Shown here piece by piece: positions 1-6,577 of a stretch of DNA of 34,468 bases; the stretch's first letter is position 1, and each line of letters starts with the position of its first letter. The DNA comes from an uncultured Cytophagales bacterium (lineage in GTDB: Bacteria; Bacteroidota; Bacteroidia; Cytophagales; 172606-1): positions 1 through 34,468 of the forward strand of contig CADCTQ010000369.1 of assembly GCA_902805615.1 (NCBI GenBank), written 5' to 3'. Under the pieces are notes generated by a model. The model was not told the origin of the DNA and ran no database searches. It worked only from the letters and a program-made list of their open reading frames with translations. The position numbers were made by a program, and so were the translations under genes.

Positions 1-14
1 AGGAGAAACTCTAA

Positions 15-212
15 ATGATTATGAAGAACAAAAGCATGTTATTAACCGCAGTATTATTCATCCTACTAATTGGCGCAACGTTCCTTGGTAGCCTCTGGAT
101 GGTACTCCAAAGTCCTTATACGGTGGAAGTAGAGATGCACCTATCGGGTAAAAATCAGTTTAGAATCAGGAAAGATGCTCAACAGTTAACAAAAATTGGC
201 TCACGACCATGA
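15..212 (+). CDS. Small single-pass membrane protein, unknown function
   Basis: This is a 65-residue ORF whose start is supported by an AGGAGA Shine-Dalgarno-like sequence at 1-6, eight bases before the ATG. Residues 8-30 are hydrophobic with a lysine-containing N-terminus (MKNK), which suggests one membrane helix or an uncleaved signal anchor, followed by a short basic, extracytoplasmic-type tail. No family is recognised. Base composition is clearly AT-richer than the neighbouring genes, so it may be acquired, or simply small and poorly constrained. Its promoter lies outside the window. It ends 92 bp before the convergent nitrilase. It could be spurious, but the RBS and the coherent transmembrane segment favour a real gene. 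Confidence 0.5.
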   Translation: MIMKNKSMLLTAVLFILLIGATFLGSLWMVLQSPYTVEVEMHLSGKNQFRIRKDAQQLTKIGSRP

Positions 213-304
213 GTAGCAAGGTTTGTGAAAGCCGTGCTTACTCCTTTATACAGACAAGGGAAGGCTCAAAAAGTAAGGCAGAAACGAACTTCTCCACATA
301 TCCT

Positions 305-1096
305 TCATCTCAACTCGAAAGCATCGCCGTCCATGTGGGCGGGAAAGGCGGTACGGAACGCGGCCAGTTGGTCGTAGGAGAGGACCTGGGTGTGAATGAC
401 TTCTTTCTCGGCTTCTTCGAACAGCGGTTCGCCCTTGAAATTGATCACCGCCGAATCGCCGTGGTACGCGTGGCCCTTGCCATCCAGGCCGACCCGGTTG
501 ACGCCCACCGTGTAGCTCAGGTTTTCGATGGCCCGCGCCTTGAGTAGGGTAGACCAGGCGTGGCGCCGCGGCTGGGGCCAGTTGGCCACGTACAGCAACA
601 CGTCGTATTGCAGTCCGCCGTCCGTCCGCGGGCCGTTGCGGCTCCAGACCGGGAAGCGCAGGTCGTAGCACACCATCGGGCAGATGCGCCAGCCTTTCCA
701 TTCGGTCACCAGGCGTCTGGTGCCCGCCGCGTACGTATCGTGTTCGTGTGCCATGCGAAACAGGTGCCGCTTGTCGTACGCGTAATGCGTGCCGTCGGGC
801 TGCATCCACACGAGGCGGTTGAAGTACCGGCCGTTTTCCTTCACGATGTAACTGCCCGTCACCACGGCTCCCGTCCGGGCGGCCTGGCCCTTCATCCATT
901 TGAACGTGGTCAGGTTCATGGGCTCGGCCAGGGCCGGGGCGTTCATGGTAAAGCCGGTGGTAAACATTTCCGGCAGCACGATTACGTCGGTCGGCTCCGC
1001 GATCAGCCACAGCTTCTCCTCCAGCATGGCGAGGTTGGCCCCCGGGCTTTCCCAGTGCAGGGCGGTTTGGATCAGGGTCACGCGGAGGTCGTTCAT
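305..1096 (-). CDS. Carbon-nitrogen hydrolase, omega-amidase (YafV/Nit2-like)
   Basis: 263 residues, the usual length of a single-domain nitrilase-superfamily amidase. The catalytic triad is readable: Glu43 in LPEMFTTGF, Lys109 in YDKRHLF and Cys143 in MVCYDLRFP. The LPEMFTTGF and CYDLRFP contexts are those of the YafV/Nit2 branch. That branch deaminates alpha-ketoglutaramate and alpha-ketosuccinamate in the cytoplasm and is linked to methionine salvage and transaminase metabolite repair. There is no signal peptide. The ATG at 1096 starts the conserved NDLRVTLIQ strand, so it is preferred over longer readings in this or other frames. The gene lies downstream of rnr on the same strand, but a terminator-like hairpin separates the two, so it is probably its own unit. 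The exact substrate is inferred from subfamily resemblance. Confidence 0.92.
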   Translation of the reverse strand: MNDLRVTLIQTALHWESPGANLAMLEEKLWLIAEPTDVIVLPEMFTTGFTMNAPALAEPMNLTTFKWMKGQAARTGAVVTGSYIVKENGRYFNRLVWMQPDGTHYAYDKRHLFRMAHEHDTYAAGTRRLVTEWKGWRICPMVCYDLRFPVWSRNGPRTDGGLQYDVLLYVANWPQPRRHAWSTLLKARAIENLSYTVGVNRVGLDGKGHAYHGDSAVINFKGEPLFEEAEKEVIHTQVLSYDQLAAFRTAFPAHMDGDAFELR

Positions 1097-1160
1097 GGCG
1101 GGAAGCGTTTGGTCGTTGCTCCGGGAAGCTATGCGTTTTTTGGTATTGATGGAAGGCCCG

Positions 1161-1195
1161 GAAACAAAACCGGCGCAAGCATTCCTGCCTGCGCC
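1161..1195 (-). terminator. Intrinsic terminator downstream of rnr
   Basis: Read on the minus strand, GGCGCAGGCA and TGCTTGCGCC (1172-1195) form a 10-bp stem with one G-U pair around a GGAA tetraloop, followed by GGTTTTGTTT. It lies about 115 bp after the rnr stop and before the nitrilase start. The U-tract is interrupted, so efficiency is uncertain. Confidence 0.6.
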
Positions 1196-1309
1196 TTCGT
1201 TTGAAGTTTGAAAGGTAATGAGTTACCAAATTCGAGAGTTAGAAAGCAGAAGTGCCCTTCCCGATCCTCCTCCGGTTTCCTTTCCTCCGGTCTGCGGTCT
1301 CCTGTAGAT

Positions 1310-3556
1310 TTAGAAGCTCTCCTCTTCCCGTTGCTTCTGCTTGTTGCGGCGGCCGTTGGTGGTGCTGCGCACCGGCTTGCCGTCGGCCAGGGTTACCAGG
1401 TCGAAGTCAATGGTACGCTTGTCGAGGTTGGTTTCCTTCACCCGCACCGTTACCTTGTCGCCGAAGGCAATGACCTTGCCCGTCCGGCGGCCGATCACCC
1501 GGTAGTTCTTCTCGTCGAGGTCGTAGTAGTCGTCGTCGAGGTCACTCATCCGGATCATGCCTTCGCAGCGGGTTTCGATGATTTCGGCGAAGATGCCGAA
1601 CTCCGTGACGCCCGTCACAATGGCTTCGTAGTCCTTGTCGGCGGCGTTCTTCATGAATTCCACCTGCTTGTACTTGATCGAAGCCCGTTCGGCGTCGGCG
1701 GCCACTTTTTCGCGTTCGGAAGAATGCTTGCACTTTTCCTCGAACACTTCCTTCTGGGCCGATTCGTCTTCATCAAGGTACCGCTGCAACAGCCGGTGCG
1801 CCATCATGTCGGGGTAGCGGCGGATGGGCGACGTGAAGTGCGTGTAGTGCGCGTACGCCAGGCCGAAGTGCCCCACGGCGTCGGTGCTGTAGCGGGCCTT
1901 TGCCATCGTGCGGATCGCCAGGTTTTGCAGCGTGTACTGCTCCGGCTTGCCTTCGAGGGCTTCGATGAACTTATTGAGCGAAGTCGCTACTTTGCCTTCT
2001 TCGGGGTTCAGCGTGTAGCCGAACCGCTTCACGAAGGTCGAAAACGTAAGCATCTTCTGCTCGTCGGGCGCATCGTGAATCCGGTACACCATCGTGAGCT
2101 TCTCTTTGCCCTTCTTACGCTTGTACACGTACTCGGCTACTTGCTTATTCGCCAGCAGCATAAAGTCTTCGATCAACTTGTGCGCATCCTTGCGGATTTT
2201 GGGAATCACGGCCAGGGGCACGCCCTTCTCGTCGAGCCTGAACTTCACTTCCACGGTTTCGAAACTTATTGCGCCCTTCTTGAAGCGGGCCTCGCGCAGC
2301 TTGTAGGCCAACTGGTTGAGCAGCTTCAGTTCGGCGGCGTAGTCGCCTTCCCCCTTCTCGAGGATGTCCTGCACCTCTTCGTAGGCGTAGCGGCGGTCGG
2401 AGTGGATCACCGTGCGGCCGAACCATTCGCTCTTGATCTTGGCGTTGTGGTCCATTTCAAACACGGCCGAAAACGTCAGCTTGTCCTCGTGGGGCCGCAG
2501 CGAACACAGTCCGTTCGACAGCTTTTCGGGCAGCATCGGGATGGTGCGGTCTACGAGGTACACCGACGTGGCCCGGCGGAAAGCTTCGCGTTCCAGCGCG
2601 GAGTTGGTGGTTACGTAGTGCGTCACGTCGGCAATGTGCACGCCGATTTCCCAGTTCCCGTTTTCGAGCTGCCGCATGGATATCGCGTCGTCGAAGTCCT
2701 TGGCGTCCACCGGGTCAATGGTAAACGTAAGCACGTCGCGGAAGTCGCGGCGCCGCGCAATCTCCGATGCGGGAATTTCGGTGGAAATGGCTTCAGATTC
2801 AGCCTCCACTTCTTCGGAAAACTCGAACGGCAGGCCGAACTCGGCCATGATGGAGTGCATTTCGGCCTCGTGTTCACCGGCCCGGCCCAGCACGCGGATG
2901 ATATTGCCTTCCGGCTTCTCGTCGCCGTCCGTGGGCCACTTGGTTACCTTCACGATCACCTTTTCGCCGGATTCGGCGCCTTTCAGGTCTTCCTTCTTCA
3001 CGTAGATGTCGGTGTACATCTTCCGGTTGTCGGGCACCACGAAGCCGTACTTGGCCCGCAGTTCGAGTACACCCACGAATTCGTCCCGTTTGCGCTGCAA
3101 CACTTCGGTCACTTCGCCTTCCGGCTTGCGGCCGGAGGTGTGCGTAAACACGGCCACGTTCACGGTGTCGCCGTCCAGGGCGCCGTTCAGCGAATCACTG
3201 CTCACCCAGATGTCGTCTTCGCCCTCCGCCATTACGACGTAAGCAAAGCGGGAGCTGACGTGATCCACTACGCCGGTCTTGATGGTGGTTTTGGCGTGGA
3301 ATTTATAAGCGCCGTTGCGGAGTTCCTGCGCCACGCCGGTTTGCACCAGGTGATCGAGGATTTCGGGGATGGCCTCCTCAAAGCGGCGGTTCCGCAGGCC
3401 GAGCTTCTTGCCGATGTCGCGGGGGGTAAATGCCTTGCCTTTGTTGGATTGGAGGAATTGAAGGATCGTGGTCTTTAGATCGGCGCTGGGCTTGCTGCCC
3501 TTTTCGCGCCGGGGTTCCCGTTCCCGGGTATTGGTTTTTTCTTTTCTTGTTCTCAT
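1310..3556 (-). CDS. rnr: Ribonuclease R
   Basis: 748 residues. This is a 3'-to-5' exoribonuclease that degrades structured RNA in the cytoplasm. In order: a basic N-tail, a winged-helix domain (about 27-88), two cold-shock-type OB domains (about 92-225), an RNB catalytic domain (about 270-600), an S1 domain (about 645-725) and a lysine/arginine-rich tail. The catalytic motif IDPVDAKDFDDAIS (about residues 280-293) keeps the four metal-binding aspartates with the RNase II/R spacing of 6, 2 and 1. The HFTSPIRRYPD motif near the RNB end is also intact. The start is the ATG at 3556; one codon further upstream is a TTG that need not be used. A small dyad sits just upstream in the leader, and a terminator-like hairpin follows the gene. 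Length and domain order are normal. Confidence 0.95.
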   Translation of the reverse strand: MRTRKEKTNTREREPRREKGSKPSADLKTTILQFLQSNKGKAFTPRDIGKKLGLRNRRFEEAIPEILDHLVQTGVAQELRNGAYKFHAKTTIKTGVVDHVSSRFAYVVMAEGEDDIWVSSDSLNGALDGDTVNVAVFTHTSGRKPEGEVTEVLQRKRDEFVGVLELRAKYGFVVPDNRKMYTDIYVKKEDLKGAESGEKVIVKVTKWPTDGDEKPEGNIIRVLGRAGEHEAEMHSIMAEFGLPFEFSEEVEAESEAISTEIPASEIARRRDFRDVLTFTIDPVDAKDFDDAISMRQLENGNWEIGVHIADVTHYVTTNSALEREAFRRATSVYLVDRTIPMLPEKLSNGLCSLRPHEDKLTFSAVFEMDHNAKIKSEWFGRTVIHSDRRYAYEEVQDILEKGEGDYAAELKLLNQLAYKLREARFKKGAISFETVEVKFRLDEKGVPLAVIPKIRKDAHKLIEDFMLLANKQVAEYVYKRKKGKEKLTMVYRIHDAPDEQKMLTFSTFVKRFGYTLNPEEGKVATSLNKFIEALEGKPEQYTLQNLAIRTMAKARYSTDAVGHFGLAYAHYTHFTSPIRRYPDMMAHRLLQRYLDEDESAQKEVFEEKCKHSSEREKVAADAERASIKYKQVEFMKNAADKDYEAIVTGVTEFGIFAEIIETRCEGMIRMSDLDDDYYDLDEKNYRVIGRRTGKVIAFGDKVTVRVKETNLDKRTIDFDLVTLADGKPVRSTTNGRRNKQKQREEESF

Positions 3557-3567
3557 CAAATGCTTTT

Positions 3568-3588
3568 AGGAAACCTTAACGGTTTCCT
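3568..3588 (-). promoter_or_regulatory. 8-bp dyad in the rnr leader
   Basis: AGGAAACC (3568-3575) and GGTTTCCT (3581-3588) are perfectly complementary with a 5-nt loop and end 12 bases before the rnr start codon. A hairpin so close to the start could influence translation. No T-run follows it, so it is not a convincing terminator. Function is inferred. Confidence 0.35.
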
Positions 3589-3689
3589 GTCAATATGGGT
3601 AATTTTCGGTCAATAAAAAATGGATTGGCCTCACTATAAAAGCAAAAAGCACAAGAATAGGTTCCTGGGCCTCAAATAATTGTGCCGGA

Positions 3690-3790
3690 GAGCGGTCGGC
3701 AATACGCAATAGGCAGTCGGCAATACGCAGTAAGCAAAAAGCAATGTTGCGTATGGCTTACTGCCGATTGCTTACTGCCGACTGCGCCAC
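3690..3790. repeat. Word-type self-complementary repeat, 3' end of the first lgt copy
   Basis: The stretch is built from variants of the words GCAATACGCAGTAAGC and GCAGTCGGCAATA in one orientation, then the same words in reverse complement (GCTTACTGCCGATTGC). The transcript could therefore fold back on itself. A closely similar block lies at 4645-4780, in the same position relative to the second lgt copy. The repeat overlaps the last codons of lgt copy 1. It has no spacer regularity, so it is not a CRISPR. Confidence 0.75.
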
Positions 3791-4615
3791 GTCCAGTTCG
3801 TTCCGCTTTCTGGCGTTGCGCTTTCTGGCGTTGCGGTTGGCGATCAGCAGCACGAAGATGCCGCCCAGCACGGCGGGAATGCTCAGCCACTGACCCATGT
3901 TGAGGGCCATATTCTCCTCAAAGGCTACCTGGTCTTCCTTCAGGAATTCGAAGGCGAAGCGGAAGCCGAAGATGTAGATGAGGAAGATGCCCAGCAGGCT
4001 GCCTTCGGGGGTTCGTTCTTTATTCCGCTTCCAGAACCAGAAGAGCAGGAAAAACAGGATGAGGTAGGTAATGGCTTCGTAGAGCTGCGCGGGGTGGCGC
4101 GGGACCTGGTCCACCGACGTGAACACAAACGCCCAGGGTAAGTCGGTCGGCTTGCCGATGATCTCTGAGTTCATCAGGTTGCCCAGGCGGATGAGGCAGC
4201 CGGCCAGGGCAATCGTAATCACGATCCGGTCCACGATCCAAAAGTAGCTCTGGTCTTTCTTCTTGCGGGCGTAGAGCCAAAGCACAAACAAGTTGCTGAT
4301 GATCGCCCCGTGGCTGGCCAGGCCGCCTTCCCAGACTTTGAGAATCTTGATGGGGTTTTGTGAATAGTAGTCCCATTCGTAAAAGAAGCAGTGGCCCAGC
4401 CGCGCCCCGATGATGGTACCAAGGACCATGTACACAGTCAGCACTTCCACGTCGCTCTCGGGCTTGCCTTCCTTTTTGAACATGTAGATCATGATCTGCT
4501 GGCCGATCAGAAAGCCCAGGGCAAACAGCAGGCCGTACCACCGAATGGAGAAATACTCGGTATCAAGGATTTCCGGGGACACGTCCCAGGTGATGTACTG
4601 AAGGAAGCTGAGCAT
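3758..4615 (-). CDS. lgt: Prolipoprotein diacylglyceryl transferase, copy 1
   Basis: 285 residues. This integral inner-membrane enzyme transfers diacylglycerol from phosphatidylglycerol to the lipobox cysteine of prolipoproteins, the first step of lipoprotein maturation. The Lgt signature is present: WEGGLASHGA with the essential His102, and RLGNLMNSEIIG with Arg143, Asn146 and Glu151. The late FGFRFAFEFLKE helix carries the conserved arginine. Several hydrophobic helices span the protein. The ATG at 4615 aligns with the start of the second copy; a TTG at 4627 would only add four residues. The C-terminus ends in RNARKRNARKRNE, from a 15-bp direct duplication, then in residues encoded by the word repeat. 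Hand alignment with copy 2 gives about 33 differences in the first 260 residues (roughly 87% identity). All the motifs listed remain, so both copies look functional. Confidence 0.93.
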   Translation of the reverse strand: MLSFLQYITWDVSPEILDTEYFSIRWYGLLFALGFLIGQQIMIYMFKKEGKPESDVEVLTVYMVLGTIIGARLGHCFFYEWDYYSQNPIKILKVWEGGLASHGAIISNLFVLWLYARKKKDQSYFWIVDRIVITIALAGCLIRLGNLMNSEIIGKPTDLPWAFVFTSVDQVPRHPAQLYEAITYLILFFLLFWFWKRNKERTPEGSLLGIFLIYIFGFRFAFEFLKEDQVAFEENMALNMGQWLSIPAVLGGIFVLLIANRNARKRNARKRNELDVAQSAVSNRQ

Positions 4616-4644
4616 AAAAGAAGCCAATCATTATTGGAGAGGGT

Positions 4645-4780
4645 AGTACACAGTAGGCAATATGCAGTAGGCAATATGCAGTAGGCAAAAAGCAACCGGC
4701 AATGTTGCGTACGGCTTATTGCTTACTGCCGACTGCTTACCGCCGGTTGCTTACTGCCGATTGGTTGCTGCTCACCGCTC
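4645..4780. repeat. Word-type self-complementary repeat between the two lgt copies
   Basis: Three head-to-tail GCAGTAGGCAATAT-type words are followed, after a short AAAAAGCAA centre, by inverted words of the GCTTACTGCCGA type. It belongs to the same family as 3690-3790 and shares the core AATGTTGCGTA followed by GGCTTA. It covers the end of the second lgt copy and the whole spacer to the first copy except the last bases before the start codon. Confidence 0.75.
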
Positions 4781-5600
4781 CTTGCGCCACGTCCAGGGCA
4801 TCCCGCTTTCTGGCGTTGCGGTTGGCGATCAGCAGCACGAAAATGCCACCCAGCACGGCGGGAATGCTCAGGATCTGACCCATGTTGAGGGCCAGTTCGT
4901 CTTCGAATTTGACCTGGTTCTCCTTGAGGAATTCGTACACGAACCGCAGGCCAAAGATGTAGATGAGGAAGATGCCCAGCAGGCTGCCCTCGGGCGTTTT
5001 GGCCTTGCGCCGGTTCCAGAGCCAGAAGAGAAACCCGAACAGGATGAAGCAGGTGATGGCTTCGTAGAGCTGCGCCGGATGGCGGGGCACCTTGTCTACG
5101 GACGTGAACACAAACGCCCAGGGTACGTCGGTGGGCTTGCCGATGATCTCCGAGTTCATCAGGTTGCCCAGGCGGATGAGGCAGCCGGCCAGGGCCACGG
5201 TGATCACGATGCGGTCCACGATCCACAGGTAACTCTGGTCTTTTTTCTTGCGGGCGTAGAGCCAGAGGGCAAACAGGATGCCGATGGTAGCCCCGTGGCT
5301 GGCCAGGCCGCCCTCCCAGATTTTGAGAATCTTGATGGGGTTTTGTGAGTAGTAGTCCCATTCGTAAAAGAAGCAGTGCCCCAGCCTCGCCCCGATGATG
5401 GTGGAAAGGACCATGTACACGGTCAGCACTTCCACGTCGCTTTCCGGCTTGCCTTCCTTCTTGAAGATGTAAATCAGGATTTGCTGGCCGAGCAGAAAGC
5501 CCAGCGCAAACAACAGTCCGTACCAGCGGACGGAAAAATACTCGGTGTCGAAGATCTCCGGGGACACGTCCCAGGTGATGTACTGAAGGAAGCTAAGCAT
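4737..5600 (-). CDS. lgt: Prolipoprotein diacylglyceryl transferase, copy 2
   Basis: 287 residues, the same family and reaction as the neighbouring copy. His102 (GGLASHGA), Arg143, Asn146 and Glu151 (RLGNLMNSEIIG) and the late FGLRFVYEFLKE helix are all present. The start is the ATG at 5600. A good -7 element (TAACTTTG, minus strand, 5623-5630) stands 22 bp upstream, so this is probably the copy with its own promoter and copy 1 may be read through from it. The last 15 or so residues (VAQGAVSSNQSAVSNRR) are encoded by the word-type repeat and look like an added tail rather than family sequence. The differences from copy 1 are mostly conservative and cluster in a late hydrophobic helix and the loop near residues 187-200. 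Confidence 0.94.
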   Translation of the reverse strand: MLSFLQYITWDVSPEIFDTEYFSVRWYGLLFALGFLLGQQILIYIFKKEGKPESDVEVLTVYMVLSTIIGARLGHCFFYEWDYYSQNPIKILKIWEGGLASHGATIGILFALWLYARKKKDQSYLWIVDRIVITVALAGCLIRLGNLMNSEIIGKPTDVPWAFVFTSVDKVPRHPAQLYEAITCFILFGFLFWLWNRRKAKTPEGSLLGIFLIYIFGLRFVYEFLKENQVKFEDELALNMGQILSIPAVLGGIFVLLIANRNARKRDALDVAQGAVSSNQSAVSNRR

Positions 5601-5622
5601 ACGGAAAGCCAGTGGATTGGTG

Positions 5623-5630
5623 CAAAGTTA
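5623..5630 (-). promoter_or_regulatory. -7 promoter element of lgt copy 2
   Basis: On the minus strand the sequence reads TAACTTTG, a perfect match to the Bacteroidota TAnnTTTG element, 22 bp before the ATG. No clear TTTG at the -33 position is seen. It lies inside the 42-bp gap between the DUF4834-like gene and lgt. Confidence 0.55.
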
Positions 5631-5642
5631 GCATAACTGCCT

Positions 5643-5897
5643 TTACTTCACCTCTTCGTAATCCACGTATTCGCCGTCGTGGCGGCCCTGGGCTTTGGGT
5701 TCCCGCACGGGCTCTACGCGTACGTTGCCGCTGTTGCGGAACGGCCGCCGCGGACTGGCTTTTGCCTCTTCCTGCTGCCGGCGCACGGCCTCGTTGCCCA
5801 GCAGCCAGTACACGTTGCGGAAGATGAAACCGCCCACTTTCGTAACGATGTAGAGGAGCACAATGCTGATGATGACGATCTTGAACAGTAAGCCCAC
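5643..5897 (-). CDS. DUF4834-like small membrane protein
   Basis: 84 residues. An N-terminal hydrophobic helix (about 4-25) is followed by an amphipathic stretch (about 27-45) and a charged, proline/arginine-rich tail ending in GEYVDYEEVK. This layout of a short N-terminal membrane anchor and a tail with a tyrosine/acidic end is that of the Bacteroidota DUF4834 family, whose function is unknown. The only in-frame start compatible with the hydrophobic segment is a GTG at 5897; there is no nearby ATG. It lies upstream of lgt on the same strand, but lgt seems to have its own promoter. The family assignment comes from general resemblance and is moderately sure. Confidence 0.7.
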   Translation of the reverse strand: MGLLFKIVIISIVLLYIVTKVGGFIFRNVYWLLGNEAVRRQQEEAKASPRRPFRNSGNVRVEPVREPKAQGRHDGEYVDYEEVK

Positions 5898-5932
5898 GGT
5901 AGGTTGGTTTAAAGGTTGGTTTCTCCTATAAC

Positions 5933-5966
5933 AGAAAACGGCCGGAAATATTCACCCGCACCGGCC
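5933..5966 (-). terminator. Terminator overlapping the Uma2 gene stop
   Basis: CCGGCC (5961-5966) and GGCCGG (5940-5945) pair across a 15-nt loop. On the minus strand the stem is followed by GTTTTCTGTT. The stem begins at the stop codon of the Uma2 gene. The GC-rich stem with a modest T-run makes it a plausible intrinsic terminator. Confidence 0.5.
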
Positions 5967-6454
5967 TATTCCGCAAATATTTCCCCTATGTCCAGGGTAA
6001 TGCCATTGGCGGGGTCAGTAAGCGTTCCTTCATGAAAGACTGCAATTTTGCCGTCCGGCGTAAAAATGAAGATGGTTTCCACAAAAGGCTGTACCAGCCA
6101 GCAGGACTTAACCCCGGCGGCGAAGTAAGCAGCAAACTTAGTTTGAAACGTGTCAATGACTTGGGAAGGGGACAGTATTTCGACGGTAGTAAGCGGGGCT
6201 TCCGCCAGGCTCCTGGCGTCCTGTTGCCAATTGAGCTTTCTCTTGGGGTAAATGGAGATGTCAGGGGTAAAAGACTCGCCATTCAATTTGATGGAAAGCT
6301 CTGGAAATATAGAGTATTCGGTGCGGTAATTAACCCAAAGCAATCCGGTTAAGGTGCTTTGAATACCAGAGTGATTCAGACTAGGCATAGGTTTCCCTCT
6401 TTCGGCTTCGTAAGAACTGATCGGATTTTCGTGCGTGATTACTTCCGGTGTCAT
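5966..6454 (-). CDS. Uma2 family (DUF820) putative nuclease-fold protein
   Basis: 162 residues, somewhat shorter than the usual 180-200 of this family. The PD-(D/E)XK-like pattern of Uma2 proteins is visible: Asp65 in FTPDISIYP, Glu92 in TVEILSPSQ, and Lys106 in a helix followed by YFAAGVKSCWLVQP, which is the typical Uma2 core strand. The N-terminal helix region is short. Members are often called Uma2 family endonucleases, but their activity is not established. They occur in many copies in Bacteroidota and Cyanobacteria. The gene stands alone: the terminator of carB lies upstream and its own hairpin overlaps the stop. The start ATG at 6454 has no strong RBS. Confidence 0.88.
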   Translation of the reverse strand: MTPEVITHENPISSYEAERGKPMPSLNHSGIQSTLTGLLWVNYRTEYSIFPELSIKLNGESFTPDISIYPKRKLNWQQDARSLAEAPLTTVEILSPSQVIDTFQTKFAAYFAAGVKSCWLVQPFVETIFIFTPDGKIAVFHEGTLTDPANGITLDIGEIFAE

Positions 6455-6486
6455 ATTGCTGCAATTGGTAACTCTCTACAAAGTAC

Positions 6487-6526
6487 GTAAAAAACAATCC
6501 CCCGGATTGCCATAGGCCGGGGGATT
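6487..6526 (-). terminator. Terminator of carB
   Basis: A perfect 10-bp stem, AATCCCCCGG (6496-6505) with CCGGGGGATT (6517-6526), has an 11-nt loop. On the minus strand it is followed by GTTTTTTAC (6487-6495). It lies about 50 bp after the carB stop, in the right orientation for that gene. Confidence 0.8.
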
Positions 6527-6577
6527 TACAATTTGTCACCCGACAGCAGGGTGGCGTTCATTCAAAACTCCGTCCCC

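Noticed and set aside
246-1229. A 327-codon minus-strand frame overlapping the nitrilase
   Set aside because: Arginine/proline-rich shadow of the nitrilase in another frame; the nitrilase frame carries the Glu-Lys-Cys triad.
1208-3478. A 756-codon plus-strand reading frame opposite RNase R
   Set aside because: RNase R on the minus strand has full domain structure and catalytic residues; the opposite frame is low-complexity, histidine/valine-rich and matches no family. Long antisense frames are expected at this GC content.
4616-4627. TTG at 4627 as start of lgt copy 1
   Set aside because: The ATG at 4615 aligns exactly with the ATG of the second copy; the four extra residues are not conserved there.
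3690-4780. CRISPR array
   Set aside because: The words vary, spacing is irregular, there are no unique spacers of fixed length and no cas genes.
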